Below are positions 1-63,830 of a stretch of DNA of 64,000 nucleotides, piece after piece. The DNA lies in assembly GCA_016584305.1 (NCBI GenBank), contig JACEEZ010002722.1, positions 57,501 to 121,500 of the forward strand, in the 5' to 3' direction. The position numbers and the translations under genes were made by a program. The DNA is from Chionoecetes opilio (Eukaryota > Arthropoda > Malacostraca > Decapoda > Majidae). The notes beneath the pieces are model-generated. The model ran no database searches. It worked only from the letters and a program-made list of their open reading frames with translations, and had not been told where the DNA came from. The first letter of the stretch is position 1; each line of letters begins with the position of its first letter.

Positions 1-1450
1 TTTTGCACAATAGAGTAAACTAGGGATAGGTACAAGTTTTGTGGCATTTTATAATGCATCGTATGTACGGAAGTGCTACCAATGGCTCGAAAGCAAACTA
101 GCTAGAGAGAAATTTCATGGTAAAATTTAACAGTGATCCAAAGGTCTTGAAAGAACGATAGCAACATACAAAAGTCTACAATGTATGTGCTTGCATGATT
201 TTTATTTCAAATAATTTTTGCGTCTGCACTGCTGTAAACTAATATATTTTTTATGTATTATATCAACATAGGCGTGAAAACTTACTGATGGGCTTTTATG
301 TTTTATCCCCTTTTCTTGCTAGCAAACTGACTTAATTAAGATATTCCTGCTAAAGTAAAGTTTAGTTTCTCAATTCTTCAACCTCCCCTTGATAAGGCTT
401 AACATTTGTATTCACTTATGAATTGTTTACATTTCAAAATTTTAGTACACGATTTTTGGAAAATTTCAGTTTCCTTAAAAAGTATCCATTCTTGATTCCC
501 TAGAGCAATTTCTTAATCTTTTTACCGCCACACACCCTTTTAGTAGATGGTGCATGCTTCTGTGCCCCCCCCACCATCCCCATCCCCATCACTTGAAACA
601 AGATTTTTCAAAATCATCGTGAATCTGGAAGAAAAGCTGAAAAACAAATGTGTTTTTAGCACTTATTGGGCAGTAAATTTTTCATAAACACCTTGCATAT
701 ACCCAGCAGACTTAGTTAGATCACGTTTAATGAAATACTTGACAGTTCTTCCTTTTTCTATCTTTACTCACGCCCCCCTTGGTAATAGACAAGTTGTCTG
801 TTCTGAGAAGACTTATGAAATGTGTTCTGCCATTTGTTTGTAGAGTGGCATAGTATATGTAATTCCTACCCAAAAACTTGAATTCGTGCTGTAAAAGGGG
901 TGATAAAGTTAATTGCTCGAAAAAACGTCCGCCATTGTCGTGACTTCACAGGATGTACTACAGGCGCGGGAACCAAGCAGGTCCCAGCCTGTTCGAGCCG
1001 AGCGGAGGGAGCGTGTACATCCACCACAACACAATCCAGCCACTATCGCTTCCTTATCATGTAATCTTTGGGAATTGAGATTAATATCTTCCCTGGTGTT
1101 GACCTGCCAGTGCCCTGCAGTGCACATTGGCACATAGCACCAATGATGTCTATTTCCCCTTTCCTTTGTCATGACTTTGCTGGTGTCATTATCGGTAAAC
1201 ACACCGTGGTTAGCCTCTGCTTCCTCCCGCGTGTGTACATCTGATGGCGTCACGACCAACGCTGGAGCTTTTTGCAGTCACGTGGCATTTGGGCAACTTT
1301 AAACCTTATTTTTATTTTTTTTGCCTTTAAATAATAATGTTTATTGTTTTTTTTAAATTTAGGAATCTATTAGCCAACCTTTTCCAAAAAAAAAAATCGT
1401 TAGGCAACTTGTCTATTATCCACGCCCCCCTAGGGATGTGCGCCCCCCAG
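1..1450. other. AT-rich non-coding stretch
   Basis: I see no exon, RNA gene or clear repeat here. The interval 905-1,260 is richer in GC than its surroundings and carries a 116-codon open frame on the minus strand. That frame matches no family I know and has no splice or promoter support. The stretch may be intron or upstream sequence of the MRPS11 gene whose last exon lies at 8.1 kb. Confidence 0.5.
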
Positions 1451-1451
1451 A

Positions 1452-2148
1452 ATGAGAACGGCTGTCCTTGAGGGACATCCGTTACCTCTGTTGACCCTTA
1501 TTTTTTTGGAGAGGATGTATCCATCCTTGGGGTCCCATAGGGAAAGTGCCTACCACTGGATGCTCGTAGAGAAAGTATGCCTTTGGGTCCAGAGAGTATT
1601 TCAATCCCAGGATACTCAAGGGAAAAGCATACTTTTATCCTTTTTCGGAAAGTGTCCATTCTTGTGTTCTTTATTGGGGAATGTCCAGTCCACCCTTGTG
1701 TTCCTTTTGGGGAACTGTTCACTTGCGTTCCTTTTGGGAAGTATGTGTCTGTCCGTGTTCCTTTTGAGAAGTATGTGTCCATCCGTGTTCCTTTTAGGGA
1801 AGTCCACCCTTGTGTGGACTTCCCACAGTCCACTTTTCACTGCACCACGTCGCCTCCGTGGTGCAGTGGCTAGCGTGCCTGGCTACGAATCTGCGGGGCC
1901 TGGTTCGATCCCGGGCTAGGGCAAGTCGGTGACCAGCCTACCCAGCTGTTCTTACTTCCTTTCGGGGTTGATAAATGGGTACCTGGGGTAACCTGGGGAA
2001 GGTAACTGTGGTAACCCGGGAGTCACACTAGCCCTGTGTCCCGGGGTAACGGGTTCTCACCCACCACAGGCTCTAAGGGCTAATGCCACGGAGATGAGCA
2101 CCGCATGCCACGCGGAGCTTAGCGTATGCTCCCATCTTACCTTTACCC
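1452..2148 (+). repeat. Decayed left edge of the ~28-bp satellite, with SINE insertion
   Basis: Degenerate versions of the array unit are visible from about 1,465 to 1,830. They recur as 'GTTCCTTTTGGG', 'AAGTGTCCA' and 'TCCATCCTTG' words spaced irregularly at about 30-60 bases. Similarity to the consensus rises towards 2,150, where the regular array starts. This is the usual picture of a satellite margin that escaped homogenisation. A tRNA-derived SINE sits inside it (1,852-2,148). Confidence 0.7.
1852..2148 (+). mobile_element. tRNA-derived SINE, family 1, copy A
   Basis: The head resembles a tRNA: an A-box-like 'GTGGTGCAGTGGCTAGCG' near 1,857 and a B-box 'GGTTCGATCCC' near 1,903, about 35-40 bases apart. 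A tRNA-unrelated body follows (GGTAACCCGGGAGTCACAC, then 'CCCTGTGTCCCGGGGTA'). A second copy with the same head and body lies at 11,145-11,432, so this is a dispersed Pol III-type retroposon and not a tRNA gene. No long A tail is obvious. Confidence 0.8.
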
Positions 2149-3645
2149 TTGTGTTCCTTGGGGAATGTCCAATTTTGTGTTCATTCGGGGAAGTGTCCAT
2201 CCTTGTATTCCTTTAGGGGGGAAGTCAACCTTTGCGTTCCTTTTGGGAAAGTGTCCACCGTTGGGTTCCTTTTGGGAAAGTGTCTATCTTTGGGTTCCTT
2301 TTGGGAAAGTGTACCTTTGGGTTCCTTTTGGCAAAGTGTCCACCTTTGGGTTCCTTTTGGAGAAGTTTCCACCTTTAGGTTCCTTTTGGGAAAGTGTCCA
2401 CCTTTGGGTTCTTTTTGGGAAAGTGTCCACCTTTAGGTTCCTTTTGGGGAAGTTTCCACCTTTGGGTTCCTTTTGGGAAAGTCCACCTTTGGGTTCCTTT
2501 TGAGAAAGTCCACCTTTGGGTTCCTTTTGGGAAAGTCCACCCTTGGGTTCCTTTTGGGAAAGTCCATCCTTGGGTTCTTTTTGGGTCCACCCTTGGGTTC
2601 CGTTTGGGAAAGTTTCCACCTTTGGGTTCCTTTTGGGGAAGTTTCAACCTTTGGGTTCCTTTTGGGAAAGTCCACCTTTGGGTTCCTTTTGGGAAAGTCC
2701 ACCCTTGGATTCCTTTTGGGAAAGTCCACCCTTGGGTTCCTTTTGGAAAAGTCCACCTTTGGGTTCCTTTTGGGTCCACCCTTGGGTTCCTTTTGGGAAA
2801 GTACTCGGGTTCCTTTTGGGGAAGTTTCCACCTTTGGGTTCCTTTTGGGGAAGTTTCCACCTTTGGGTTCCTTTTGGGGAAGTTTCCACCTTTGGGTTCC
2901 TTTTGGGGAAGTTTCCACCTTTGGGTTCCTTTTGGGAAAGTTTCCACCTTTGGGTTCCTTTTGGGAAAGTTTCCACCTTTGGGTTCCTTTTGGGGAAGTT
3001 TCCACCTTTGGGTACCTTTAGGGAAAGTTTCCACCTTTGGGTTCCTTTAGGGGAAGTTTCCACCTTTGGGTTCCTTTTGGGAAAGTCCACCCTTGGGTTC
3101 CTTTTGGGAAAGTCCACCCTTGGGTTCCTTTTGGAGAAGTCCACCCGTGCGTTCTTTTTGGGAAAGTATCCATCCTTGGGTTCCTTTTGGGAAAGTCCAC
3201 CCTTGGGTTCCTTTTGGGGTAGTCCACCCGTGCGTTCTTTTGGGGAAAGTATCCATCCTTGTGTTCCTTTTGGGAAAGTATCCATCCTTGGGTTCCATTT
3301 GGTGAAGTATCCACCCTTGGGTTCCTTTTGGGAAAGTATCCACCCTTGGGTTCCTTTTGAGAAAGTATCCATGGGTTCCTTTTGGGACAGTATCCATCCT
3401 TGGGTTCCTTTTGGGAAAGCACCCTTGGATTCCTTTTGGGAAAGTATCCACCCTTGGGTTCCTTTTGGGAAAGTATCCACCCTTGGGTTCCTTTTGGGAA
3501 AGTATCTACCCTTGGGTTCCTTTTGGGAAAGTATCCACCCTTGGGTTCCTTTTGGGAAAGTATCCACTCTTGGGTTCCTTTTGGGAAAGTATCCACCCTT
3601 GGGTTCCTTTTTGAGAACTCCACCTTGTTCCTTTTGGGGAAGTGT
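2137..3645 (+). repeat. ~28-bp satellite array, forward block
   Basis: About 55 tandem units of 22-28 bases with core 'TTGGGTTCCTTTTGGGGAAG' followed by a variable 'TTTCCACC', 'TCCACC', 'GTGTCCACC' or 'GTATCCACC' segment. Variants cluster: 'ACCTTTGGG' units fill about 2,270-3,070, and 'ACCCTTGGG' with 'GTATCCACC' units fill about 3,250-3,610. This shows local homogenisation. No unit contains a stop codon on either strand, so every frame stays open for hundreds of codons. I do not call these open frames genes. Confidence 0.95.
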
Positions 3646-3651
3646 TCATAA

Positions 3652-5425
3652 GGATGGACACTTTCCCAAAAAGAACACAAGGTGGACAGTTCCCAAAAGG
3701 AACCCAAGGGTGGAGACTTCCCCAAAAGGAACCCAAGGGTGGAGACTTCCCCAAAAGGAACCCAAGGGTGGAGACTTCCCCAAAAGGAACCCAAGGGTGG
3801 AGACTTCCCCAAAAGGAACCCAAGGGTGGAGACTTCCCCAAAAGGAACCCAAGGGTGGAGACTTCCCCAAAAGGAACCCAAGGGTGGAGACTTCCCCAAA
3901 AGGAACCCAAGGGTGGAGACTTCCCCAAAAGGAACCCAAGGGTGGAGACTCCCAAAAGGATCCCAAGGGTGGAGACTCCCAAAAGGAACCCAAGGGTGGA
4001 GACTTTCCCAAAAGGAACCCAAGGGTGGAGACTTTCCCAAAAGGAACCCAAGGGTGGAGACTCCCAAAAGGAACCCAAGGGTGGAGACTTTCCCAAAAGG
4101 AACCCAAGGGTGGAGACTCCCAAAAGGAACCCAAGGGTGGAGACTCCCAAAAGGAACCCAAGGGTGGAGACTCCCAAAAGGAACACAAGGGTGGACACTT
4201 CCCCAAAAGGAACACAAGGCTGGACACTTCCCCAAAAGGAGCCCAAGGGTAGACACTTCCCCAAAAGGAGCCCAAGGGTAGACACTTCCCCAAAAGGAAC
4301 CCAAGGGTAGACACTTTCCCAAAAGGAACCCAAGGGTAGACACTTCCCAAAAGGAACACTAGACACTTCCCAAAAGGAACACTAGACACTTCCCCAAAAG
4401 GAACACTATAGACACTTCCCCAAAAGGAACCCAAGGGTGGACACTTTCCCAAAAGGAACCCAAGGGTGGACTTACCCAAAAGGAACCCAAGGGTGGACGT
4501 CCCCAAAAGGAACCCAAAGGTGGACACTCGCCAAAGGAACCCAAAGGTGGACTTCCCTTAAAGGAACCCAAAGGTGGAAACTTCCCCGAAAGGAACCCAA
4601 GGGTGGACACTTCCCCAAAATGGAACCCAAGGGTGGACACTTCCCCAAAATAGAACCCAAGGGTGGACACTTCCCCAAAATGGAACCCAAGGGTGGCCAC
4701 TTCCCAAAAGGAACCCAAGGGTGGACACTTCCCCAAAAGGAACACAAGGGTGGACACTTCCCCAAAAGGAACACAAGGGTGGACACTTCCCCAAAAGGAA
4801 CACAAGGGTGGACACTTCCCCAAAAGGAACACAAGGCTGGACACTTCCCCAAAAAAGGAACACAAGGCTGGACACTTCCCCAAAAGGAACACAAGGGTGG
4901 ACACTTCCCCAAAAGGAACACAAGGGTGGACACTTCCCCAAAAGGAACACAAGGGTGGACACTTCCCCAAAAGGAACACAAGGGTGGACACTTCCCCAAA
5001 AGGAACACAAGGGTGGACACTTCCCCAAAAGGAACACAAGGGTGGACACTTCCCCAAAAGGAACCCAAGGGTGGACTTCCCCAAAAGGAACCCAAGGGTG
5101 GACTTCCCCAAAAGGAACCCAAGTGTGGACGTCCCCAAAAGGAACCCAAGGGTGGACGTCCCCAAAAGGAACCCAAAGGTGGAAACTTCCCCAAAAGGAA
5201 CCCAAGGGTGGACACTTCCCCAAAAGGAACCCAAGGGTGGACACTTCCCCAAAAGGAACCCAAGGGTGGACACTTCCCCAAAATGGAACCCAAGGGTAGA
5301 CACTAGACACTTCCCCAAAAGGAACACAAGGGTGGACACTTCCCCAGAAGGAACACAAGGGTGGACACTTCCCCAAAAGGAACACAAGGGTGGACACTTC
5401 CCCAAAAGAAACACAATGATGAAAA
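3652..5425 (-). repeat. ~28-bp satellite array, inverted block
   Basis: The same unit in reverse complement ('CCCAAAAGGAACCCAAGGGT' then 'GGAGACTTC' or 'GGACACTTC'), about 63 copies. 'GGAGACTT' units occupy about 3,700-4,190. 'GTAGACACTT' and truncated 'AACACTAGACACTTCC' units lie at 4,240-4,420. 'GTGGACACTTCCCC' units, often with AACACAAGG, fill most of the rest. With the forward block this makes an imperfect palindrome with arms of about 1.5 and 1.8 kb centred near 3,650. Confidence 0.95.
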
Positions 5426-5435
5426 GTTGGTGGTG

Positions 5436-6560
5436 GTTTCCTTTTGGGAAAGTGTCCACCCTTGGGCTCCTTTTGTGGAAGTGTCCACCCTTGGGCTCCT
5501 TTTGTGGAAGTGTCCACCCTTGGGCTCCTTTTGTGGAAGTGTCCACCCTTGGGCTCCTTTTGTGGAAGTGTCCACCCTTGGGTTCCTTTTGGGGAAGTGT
5601 CCACCCTTGGGTTCCGTTTGGGGAAGTGTCCACCATGTGTTCTTTTGGGAAGTATCCATCCTTGTTTTTGTATAGGGGAAGTGAGCTTTCTGTCCTTGAG
5701 TCTATGGAAACCAGAGTGTTCATCGTCCACCCGTCGGTCCATCTGAAAAGTATTCCGCAATGGGTTTATCTGATAGTTTTCTCGGTTGGGTCTGACAAAT
5801 ATGTCCACCTATGGGTCCTATTGGGGGAGGGAATGTGAGTTCCTATGGGAAAGGAGACTCCTCTAGGGGAAAGTTTCCATCCTTTTGCCCCTTTGGTGTT
5901 AAGTAAACGCCCATGGGCCCTTTAGGGGAGTGCCCACCCGTGGGTTCCCCATGGGTGATTTTGCTTTTTCCTTGCGTCGTCCCTTGGGTAAGGATGGCCA
6001 ATCTAAATCTTAGGTTTCATTAGGGAAGATATATGCCTACATTCTCTCAGGGGAGAGTATGACTATTGGAAAATATGCTTACTCAGTTATCCCTCGGGAT
6101 AGCGTGCCTTCTTCTACCTAGTCGCTCTTGAGTGCCCTTCCTTGGGTCCACCTTAACCCTTAACAGGGTTAAGTGTTTACCATGGGTCCATATGATCCCT
6201 CATAGTAAATATGCCCACCCCTGGATTTTGTAGGGATTTATGTAGTCTCGCCCCGGTTCAAAGCGAAGTAGCCATCTCTGAATCACAAGATATTCATTGC
6301 AGGTACCAATATGGGGGGGATTTTATCCGTTCTCAAAACCCTCTAGGGAATTCTCTCACCAGAGAATATCCCTCTTCAGGGATTAGTTATATATGTGTCC
6401 ACCCTTAGGTCTCACTCGGCGGTAGTGCACAATCCATAGGTCTCACTCAGGTACATACATCGCGCCCTATATTTCGCACAAGTGAATGTCAATCTCAGCC
6501 ATGGATCCCACCAGGGGACTTGTGCCCACCCACAAATAACCGTAGGGGAATGGTTCTCAC
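5436..6560 (+). repeat. ~28-bp satellite array, third (forward) block and decayed right edge
   Basis: Orientation flips back near 5,430 and about nine good forward units follow to roughly 5,680, several with the private variant 'CTCCTTTTGTGGAAGTG'. From 5,690 to about 6,560 only degenerate words remain, such as 'GGGAAAGTTTCCATCC', 'AGTGCCCACCC' and 'GTGTCCACCCTTAGG'. They decay with distance, mirroring the left edge. Confidence 0.8.
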
Positions 6561-7303
6561 CATAGGTCAGGAAACTGCTATCCATACCCTGTAGTGTAGC
6601 AGATGAAATGTAGGAATGTATTCACCATTATATCCGAGAATGGATTGCATATCCCCATTCGAAGATCCAAATGTCCATAAATGCCCACTTTCCACCCTTT
6701 GGTCACTTAGTACCCACTGTTTGTAATTAGCAGTAAACCTACCTATATCACATCGGAGCATTGATGTCCTTTGCCGTGCTATTTTAGCAAAGCATCTTAC
6801 ACTAGGAAGCCTGGAAAGACTACTCGTTCATGATTAGCAGCTTCTCAAATTTGGGGATTTACTTTTGTGGTAAAACATTTTTCTCGAAACTCTTGATAGA
6901 CCTATTGATCACATTGTGCAGCTAATCATACTTAGTTAACATTGAATGAAATTCTACTGAATTATGCTATTTATTTTTCTTTCAAATTTATAGACGATGT
7001 GATAACGTTTAAAAGCCTTATAAGACAAGTTCATGTAAAGGAAGATTTTCAAAATTTTACATGAAATTTTACGGGCACGCGGTAATCTATAAACCATAAT
7101 TTGCCTTTTTCACTACACTTTAATCACAATGCATTTGACAGAAAGGGCTCCATAATTTAGGTGAAACAAATCTGCCAGATATTCTTAAAAACTAATTACC
7201 GAGTGCTAAAATGTTCAATATTGCTTGATGTTGAATATCCACACAAAAAAGATAGATGAATACGTAATAATAAATAGAAAAGATAAATACACTGCCCATC
7301 TCA
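6561..7303. other. Non-coding stretch, nothing recognised
   Basis: AT-rich sequence without a supported exon, repeat or RNA. Confidence 0.4.
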
Positions 7304-7444
7304 GGGCAGGTTATAAGATTTGATGCCCATCTCAGGGCAGTTTATAAGATTTGATGCCCATCTCGGAGCAGCTTATAAGATTTGATGCCCATCTCGGGGC
7401 AGTTTATAAGATTTGATGCCCACCCATCTCGGGGCAGTTTACCT
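7304..7444 (+). repeat. 31-bp minisatellite, about 4.5 copies
   Basis: Tandem unit 'GCCCATCTCAGGGCAGTTTA' plus 'TAAGATTTGAT' (31 bases). Four complete copies are followed by a last partial copy that has an extra 'CCC A' insertion. Copies differ at a few sites only (CAGGG, CGGAG, CGGGG). Confidence 0.9.
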
Positions 7445-8087
7445 ATAGCAGTCTAGGTGACCATGGCCTATTATTTTATTTATGTATTTGCAACTTTTGG
7501 CACTACCCGAATGCGTTAATTAACGGTCACAGGTACTGTGCACTAAGTGCAATCAATATTAGCTGTCTTTGAAAGGATGCTTATGCTGCATAGACAGTTA
7601 ATGATTATTCAGATATATAGCGAGGAAAATTACACTATGCAGTTTATTTAAAGGCAAATTGGGCAGTTGTTTCCTTGCACACCCTCACAGCTGATTTAAG
7701 TAACCCATAATTTTAGTGTGTTTTTGGTTTTTTTAGTGGTTCCCAAGGGTAGTTCCCAAGCCTCCATCTTTTAGCGATATCACTTTTCTATCTACGTTTG
7801 CGAAATGTCAGTAGTGTTTTCTTACTTTATGCAGGACTTTCTTTTCATCAACAGCCTTTGTGTGGTGCGGAAATATTTAACTTCTATTAACTATTAGCTT
7901 CCTTCCAGTTGGATTGTATCTGGTGATTGGTGACGCATTGGTTAAGCTACAATGTCGTACGATTTCAGCTGCATGTGGTTACTTATATCTCTTTATTTTC
8001 AGGAGGCCCTATGAACTTCATATAATATGCTTATTGATTTTACTTCTTACTTTTATATACATCAGGTTCCCTTTTGTGTCATTTCAG
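7445..8087 (+). other. Probable last intron of MRPS11 (3' part)
   Basis: AT-rich sequence that ends in a pyrimidine-rich acceptor 'GTGTCATTTCAG' at 8,087. I searched for the preceding uS11m exon, which should encode the GLGPGR-like segment, and did not find it in the window. It must lie upstream of the array or outside the window. Confidence 0.45.
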
Positions 8088-8198
8088 TCAGCAGTGAAGG
8101 GGTTGACAATGGGCGGCCTGAACGTGGTCTCCATCACGGACAGCACGCCCATCATGTTCACAGACTCCCCGAGGCCCAGGAAAGCCAAGAAGCTGTAG
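8088..8198 (+). CDS. MRPS11: Mitochondrial ribosomal protein uS11m, last coding exon (partial gene)
   Basis: This exon encodes the C-terminal 36 residues of the mitochondrial small-subunit protein uS11m, which sits on the platform of the 28S subunit near the mRNA exit. After a TTTCAG acceptor at 8,087 the frame reads SAVKGLTMGGLNVVSITDST and ends PRPRKAKKL with TAG at 8,196-8,198. The animal uS11m C-terminus has the same plan: a SAM/SAV-GL-MGGL-V-SITD-TPI core and an RPRKARKL-type basic end. The residues between TPI and RPRK differ from the vertebrate form (MFTDSP here). Only the last exon is in view; earlier exons were not found. A canonical AATAAA lies 225 bases downstream, and the next gene, CHD1, starts under 1 kb away on the same strand. 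The family match is strong; intactness of the whole gene cannot be judged. Confidence 0.85.
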   Translation, partial: SAVKGLTMGGLNVVSITDSTPIMFTDSPRPRKAKKL

Positions 8199-8445
8199 TC
8201 ACGCCCATTTTTAGCGATACATCAGTCATTACTCACCATGTGAATGTCTATTGTGTAGGCAGCAAATGAGTTGAATGGATTATTTAATCATTTATTAATT
8301 TTTTCATACCAAAGGCCTCTCAAACGTTTGGAGAGGCTCAAAAAGCTAGACCAGTTTGTTCATACAGATACCTTATACAACAACTTTCATTCTAATTTAT
8401 TTTGTGTAATTGTAAATACATCAATAAATGATTAATTTTTTTACA
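8199..8445 (+). other. MRPS11: MRPS11 3' UTR with AATAAA poly(A) signal
   Basis: AT-rich sequence after the uS11m stop codon with a canonical AATAAA at 8,423-8,428. Cleavage is expected within about 10-30 bases. Confidence 0.65.
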
Positions 8446-8589
8446 GTGTTTAGTATGTGACCCTGGGGAAAACATTGGTAATACTTGGGTAAGGAGGGTG
8501 AGCATTATCATAAAATACAGTAGGAACACTTATGGGGATTGATTTATAATGAAGGGAGTGAGCACTATTTTACTTATTATTTCTATTTC

Positions 8590-8675
8590 TCCATACAAAA
8601 GGTCGCTTCTAAAAATACTGGGTGGTACAAAACCCAAAGGAGTTCGTTCATAGAAGTGTTTGATACAACTTAAGC
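8590..8675 (+). repeat. Dispersed repeat ('GGTGGTACAAAACCCAAAG' family), copy 1
   Basis: The words 'TGGGTGGTACAAAACCCAAA', 'GTTCGTTCATAGAAG' and 'GATACAACTT' recur in the same order at 25,825-25,905 (GGGGCAGCACAAAACCC, GTTTGCTCACACAAATACC, TAATACAACTT). They recur in part at 62,800-62,850 (GGGGTGGCACTTAACAC). A more diverged match lies at 8,310-8,390 inside the MRPS11 3' region. This is an old, unclassified interspersed repeat. Confidence 0.6.
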
Positions 8676-8689
8676 CAGGAAAACTTTTG

Positions 8690-9168
8690 GTGCCTGATGA
8701 TTTGAAGGTTTGTTGGAGACGTCACAGGCCTGGGATTGTGGGTAACAGAAACATGGCTGGCGGACTTAGCTGTGGCACACTGAGGCTGGCCAAGCACAGA
8801 ACCTAAGATTTATGACTCATCTGGAGCCTGTGTCCTACAGTTTATCATCCATAGTGTTCCTGAAGGGTTAGTGTGTGCACTGTGCCTGTGGTGAAGCAAG
8901 ATATACAGTGGATAATGTGGATGCTGAGAACATGAAAAATTACGACTTGGCCAGAGAAGACTGTAAAATGGCCGCCAGTCAGCCATGTTTGGTGGCCACG
9001 TAACCCCGTGAACCAGGCCGTGGGAAAAACTTATGCCTGCTTATATGTGCACTAGTGATGTTTATATGAATTGAATGGATGGATATAGTGTTAAATAAGT
9101 GATAAGTGTTGAAATAGTGGACTCTGCGTAGCGAGGAGACAGCGGCTGACGGGGCTGGCCGGCTCACC
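8690..9168 (+). promoter_or_regulatory. CHD1: CHD1 5' UTR and probable promoter region
   Basis: The interval between the MRPS11 poly(A) signal and the first CHD1 codon is less AT-rich than the flanks. It has a CRE-like half site (GACGTCAC near 8,719) and a GC-rich leader just before the start (9,120-9,168). No TATA box is convincing and I cannot place the transcription start site. Confidence 0.4.
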
Positions 9169-62025
<52,857 letters not shown>

Positions 62026-63000
62026 GTGTATGGTTTACCTTTGTGATGAAAATATATTAATAATTTAAAAGTAGTGAGACATATAATCAAACCTCAGAAA
62101 AGAATGAAAATTGTTCATTGAAAGTCTGAGTTTCTGCATACTGTATTACCGAGACTTTACCATACAAGTAGATGGTGCTTTTTATACAAATAGAGAAGTG
62201 ATGAATATACACTGTACCTCATTGTCTTGATGAACAGGGCACTGGTGAGACATTTTGTCTCATTTTTTGGCTGTGACATGTACATATAATTTATGTCTTG
62301 AAGGACACATCTGTATATTTAGTGCTGTTTGTAGATACTATATTTAACAATGTGGTAAACTCTTTGTCCATATTGATATTCTCCTTTCATGTGACTATCC
62401 CAGCCCAGCTGTTTCTGAAGCAATATATTCAGTAAGTGTAACTAGTAATGTATGTAGTAGATTTATGATTCAATTGCATTCTATAATTTTTTTTTTAAGA
62501 TATTGATTGATACCATGCACATTTGTTACATAATTTATTATTTATTTTTCCCCTGTGAAACGCTCCACCCAATTATTTAGTAATTCTCATATTATTTGAA
62601 TTATCAATCGAGGTGAAACTTGGTTGCAGGGTTAGAAACATGTAGATGATTAATAATTTTTTCAAATATGTATTATTTTGTATTATTAAACAACTTTTTT
62701 TACTTTAATTTCTTTATTTAATTTTGTAATATTATATTTTTTATTAATTTCTATTTATTCATTATTATTATGTTTCATAAACTTTCTTTTAGGCAAAGAC
62801 CCTTTCCCAAACACCTGGGGTGGCACTTAACACAAAGCTTTCATAAACAGTGAAAAGAACTTGGATTTTTTTAACTTGAATTATTAAAGAACTTACTTAC
62901 AAGTAGTTGATGTTTTCATTTAAAGCTATATGGAAGCAAGCAATGAGTAACCAAATATATTTTTAGTTGTAACAGTAATTATTTTTCAAAGGGGACGCCA
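62026..63000 (+). other. CHD1: CHD1 3' UTR (end not fixed)
   Basis: AT-rich sequence after the stop. I see no exact AATAAA in the first kilobase. ATTAAA variants occur at 62,685-62,690 and 62,883-62,888 and could serve. A decayed copy of the dispersed repeat lies at 62,795-62,850. Confidence 0.5.
62795..62850 (+). repeat. Dispersed repeat, copy 3 (partial)
   Basis: 'CCCAAACACCTGGGGTGGCA' followed by 'CACAAAGCTTTCATAAACAG' matches the copies at 8,590 and 25,825 in order. Confidence 0.5.
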
Positions 63001-63690
63001 AATTTTGTGATGTTTAGTTACTTTATTTTGATGATGTAGTGCAGTGACTTTTTTTTTTTTTTTTAGAAAATTTTACATTATTTATTTGAAGATTCCTGTA
63101 ATATATTTTATCATTGTTATTTAGATAAACTATGAGGAAAAACCAAGAAGATAAATGAAGAGGCAGAATAGATTGCCAAGTCAATGGGTTACAGTCAAGC
63201 TCTATAATTCCTTTGGCTTACCTAGTACACCTGATTGGATATTTCAACATTACCAGCCAAGGCATTGAGTTCCAGGATTCTATACCATGTTTAGAGAAAG
63301 AAAAGATCTCGCCATACCATATTTAGGGGGGAAAAAAGTACTGAAGTAGTTTTAACCCATAAAAGGTCACATTAATTTATATCAGGGTATTCCTCCAGGT
63401 CACATTTTTTTTTGTCTCAAATAACAGAAAATTACTCCAGAAAAAGAAGAAGAAATTATTCTAACTCACTATGTTTAAAGATGTTTTTGGAAAGTATGTT
63501 AACGCAAGCTTAGAACCTCTACGTTGGTGGGAAGAGAAGGGTTGGGGTACGTCCTGTCTGTCTCTGTATCATTTGGTTGATCATAGCTTTAAACTTGTGA
63601 ATATTCTTTGCATTTAGTTATCCTCCAGGCCATTGTACACAACACACTGATATGGAAATTTGTACTTATTATCCTCCTTCAACCTTCAAC
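63001..63690. other. Downstream non-coding stretch, nothing recognised
   Basis: AT-rich with no supported exon, RNA or repeat. Confidence 0.4.
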
Positions 63691-63830
63691 CCTCTTTCTC
63701 TTCTTTCTTCCAATGATGGAAATTTAACTTATCCAACCTCTCTCCATATTTCAGAAAAGCCAGACTAGGAATAAGCTTTATAGCCACTCGTTGTATTCTC
63801 TCAATCTTCTTAAGTCTCTTGTGTGGACAC
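63690..63830 (-). mobile_element. LINE reverse-transcriptase C-terminal fragment (CR1-like), antisense
   Basis: The minus strand reads WCPHKRLKKIERIQRVAIKL, then IPSLAFLKYGERLDKLNF in one frame. This matches the CR1-like words 'W.PH...DI..LE..QRR.TK.I' and 'YEERLK.L.L'. It is a short orphan fragment with no flanking target duplication visible. Confidence 0.75.

Noticed and set aside
909..1259. Minus-strand 116-codon frame as a gene
   Set aside because: No recognisable family and no promoter or splice support.
1857..1925. tRNA gene
   Set aside because: The tRNA-like head is followed by a conserved body found again at 11,145, so it is a SINE.
2516..4343. Open frames of 441 and 578 codons across the ~28-bp array
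   Set aside because: They come from a stop-free tandem unit, are open on both strands and cross the inversion point. There is no start context, splice site or family match.
7304..7444. CRISPR-like array
   Set aside because: The repeats are directly adjacent with no unique spacers, and this is an animal genome. It is a minisatellite.
8027..8269. 80-codon frame overlapping the MRPS11 exon
   Set aside because: It is an out-of-frame shadow; the other frame gives the uS11m C-terminus.
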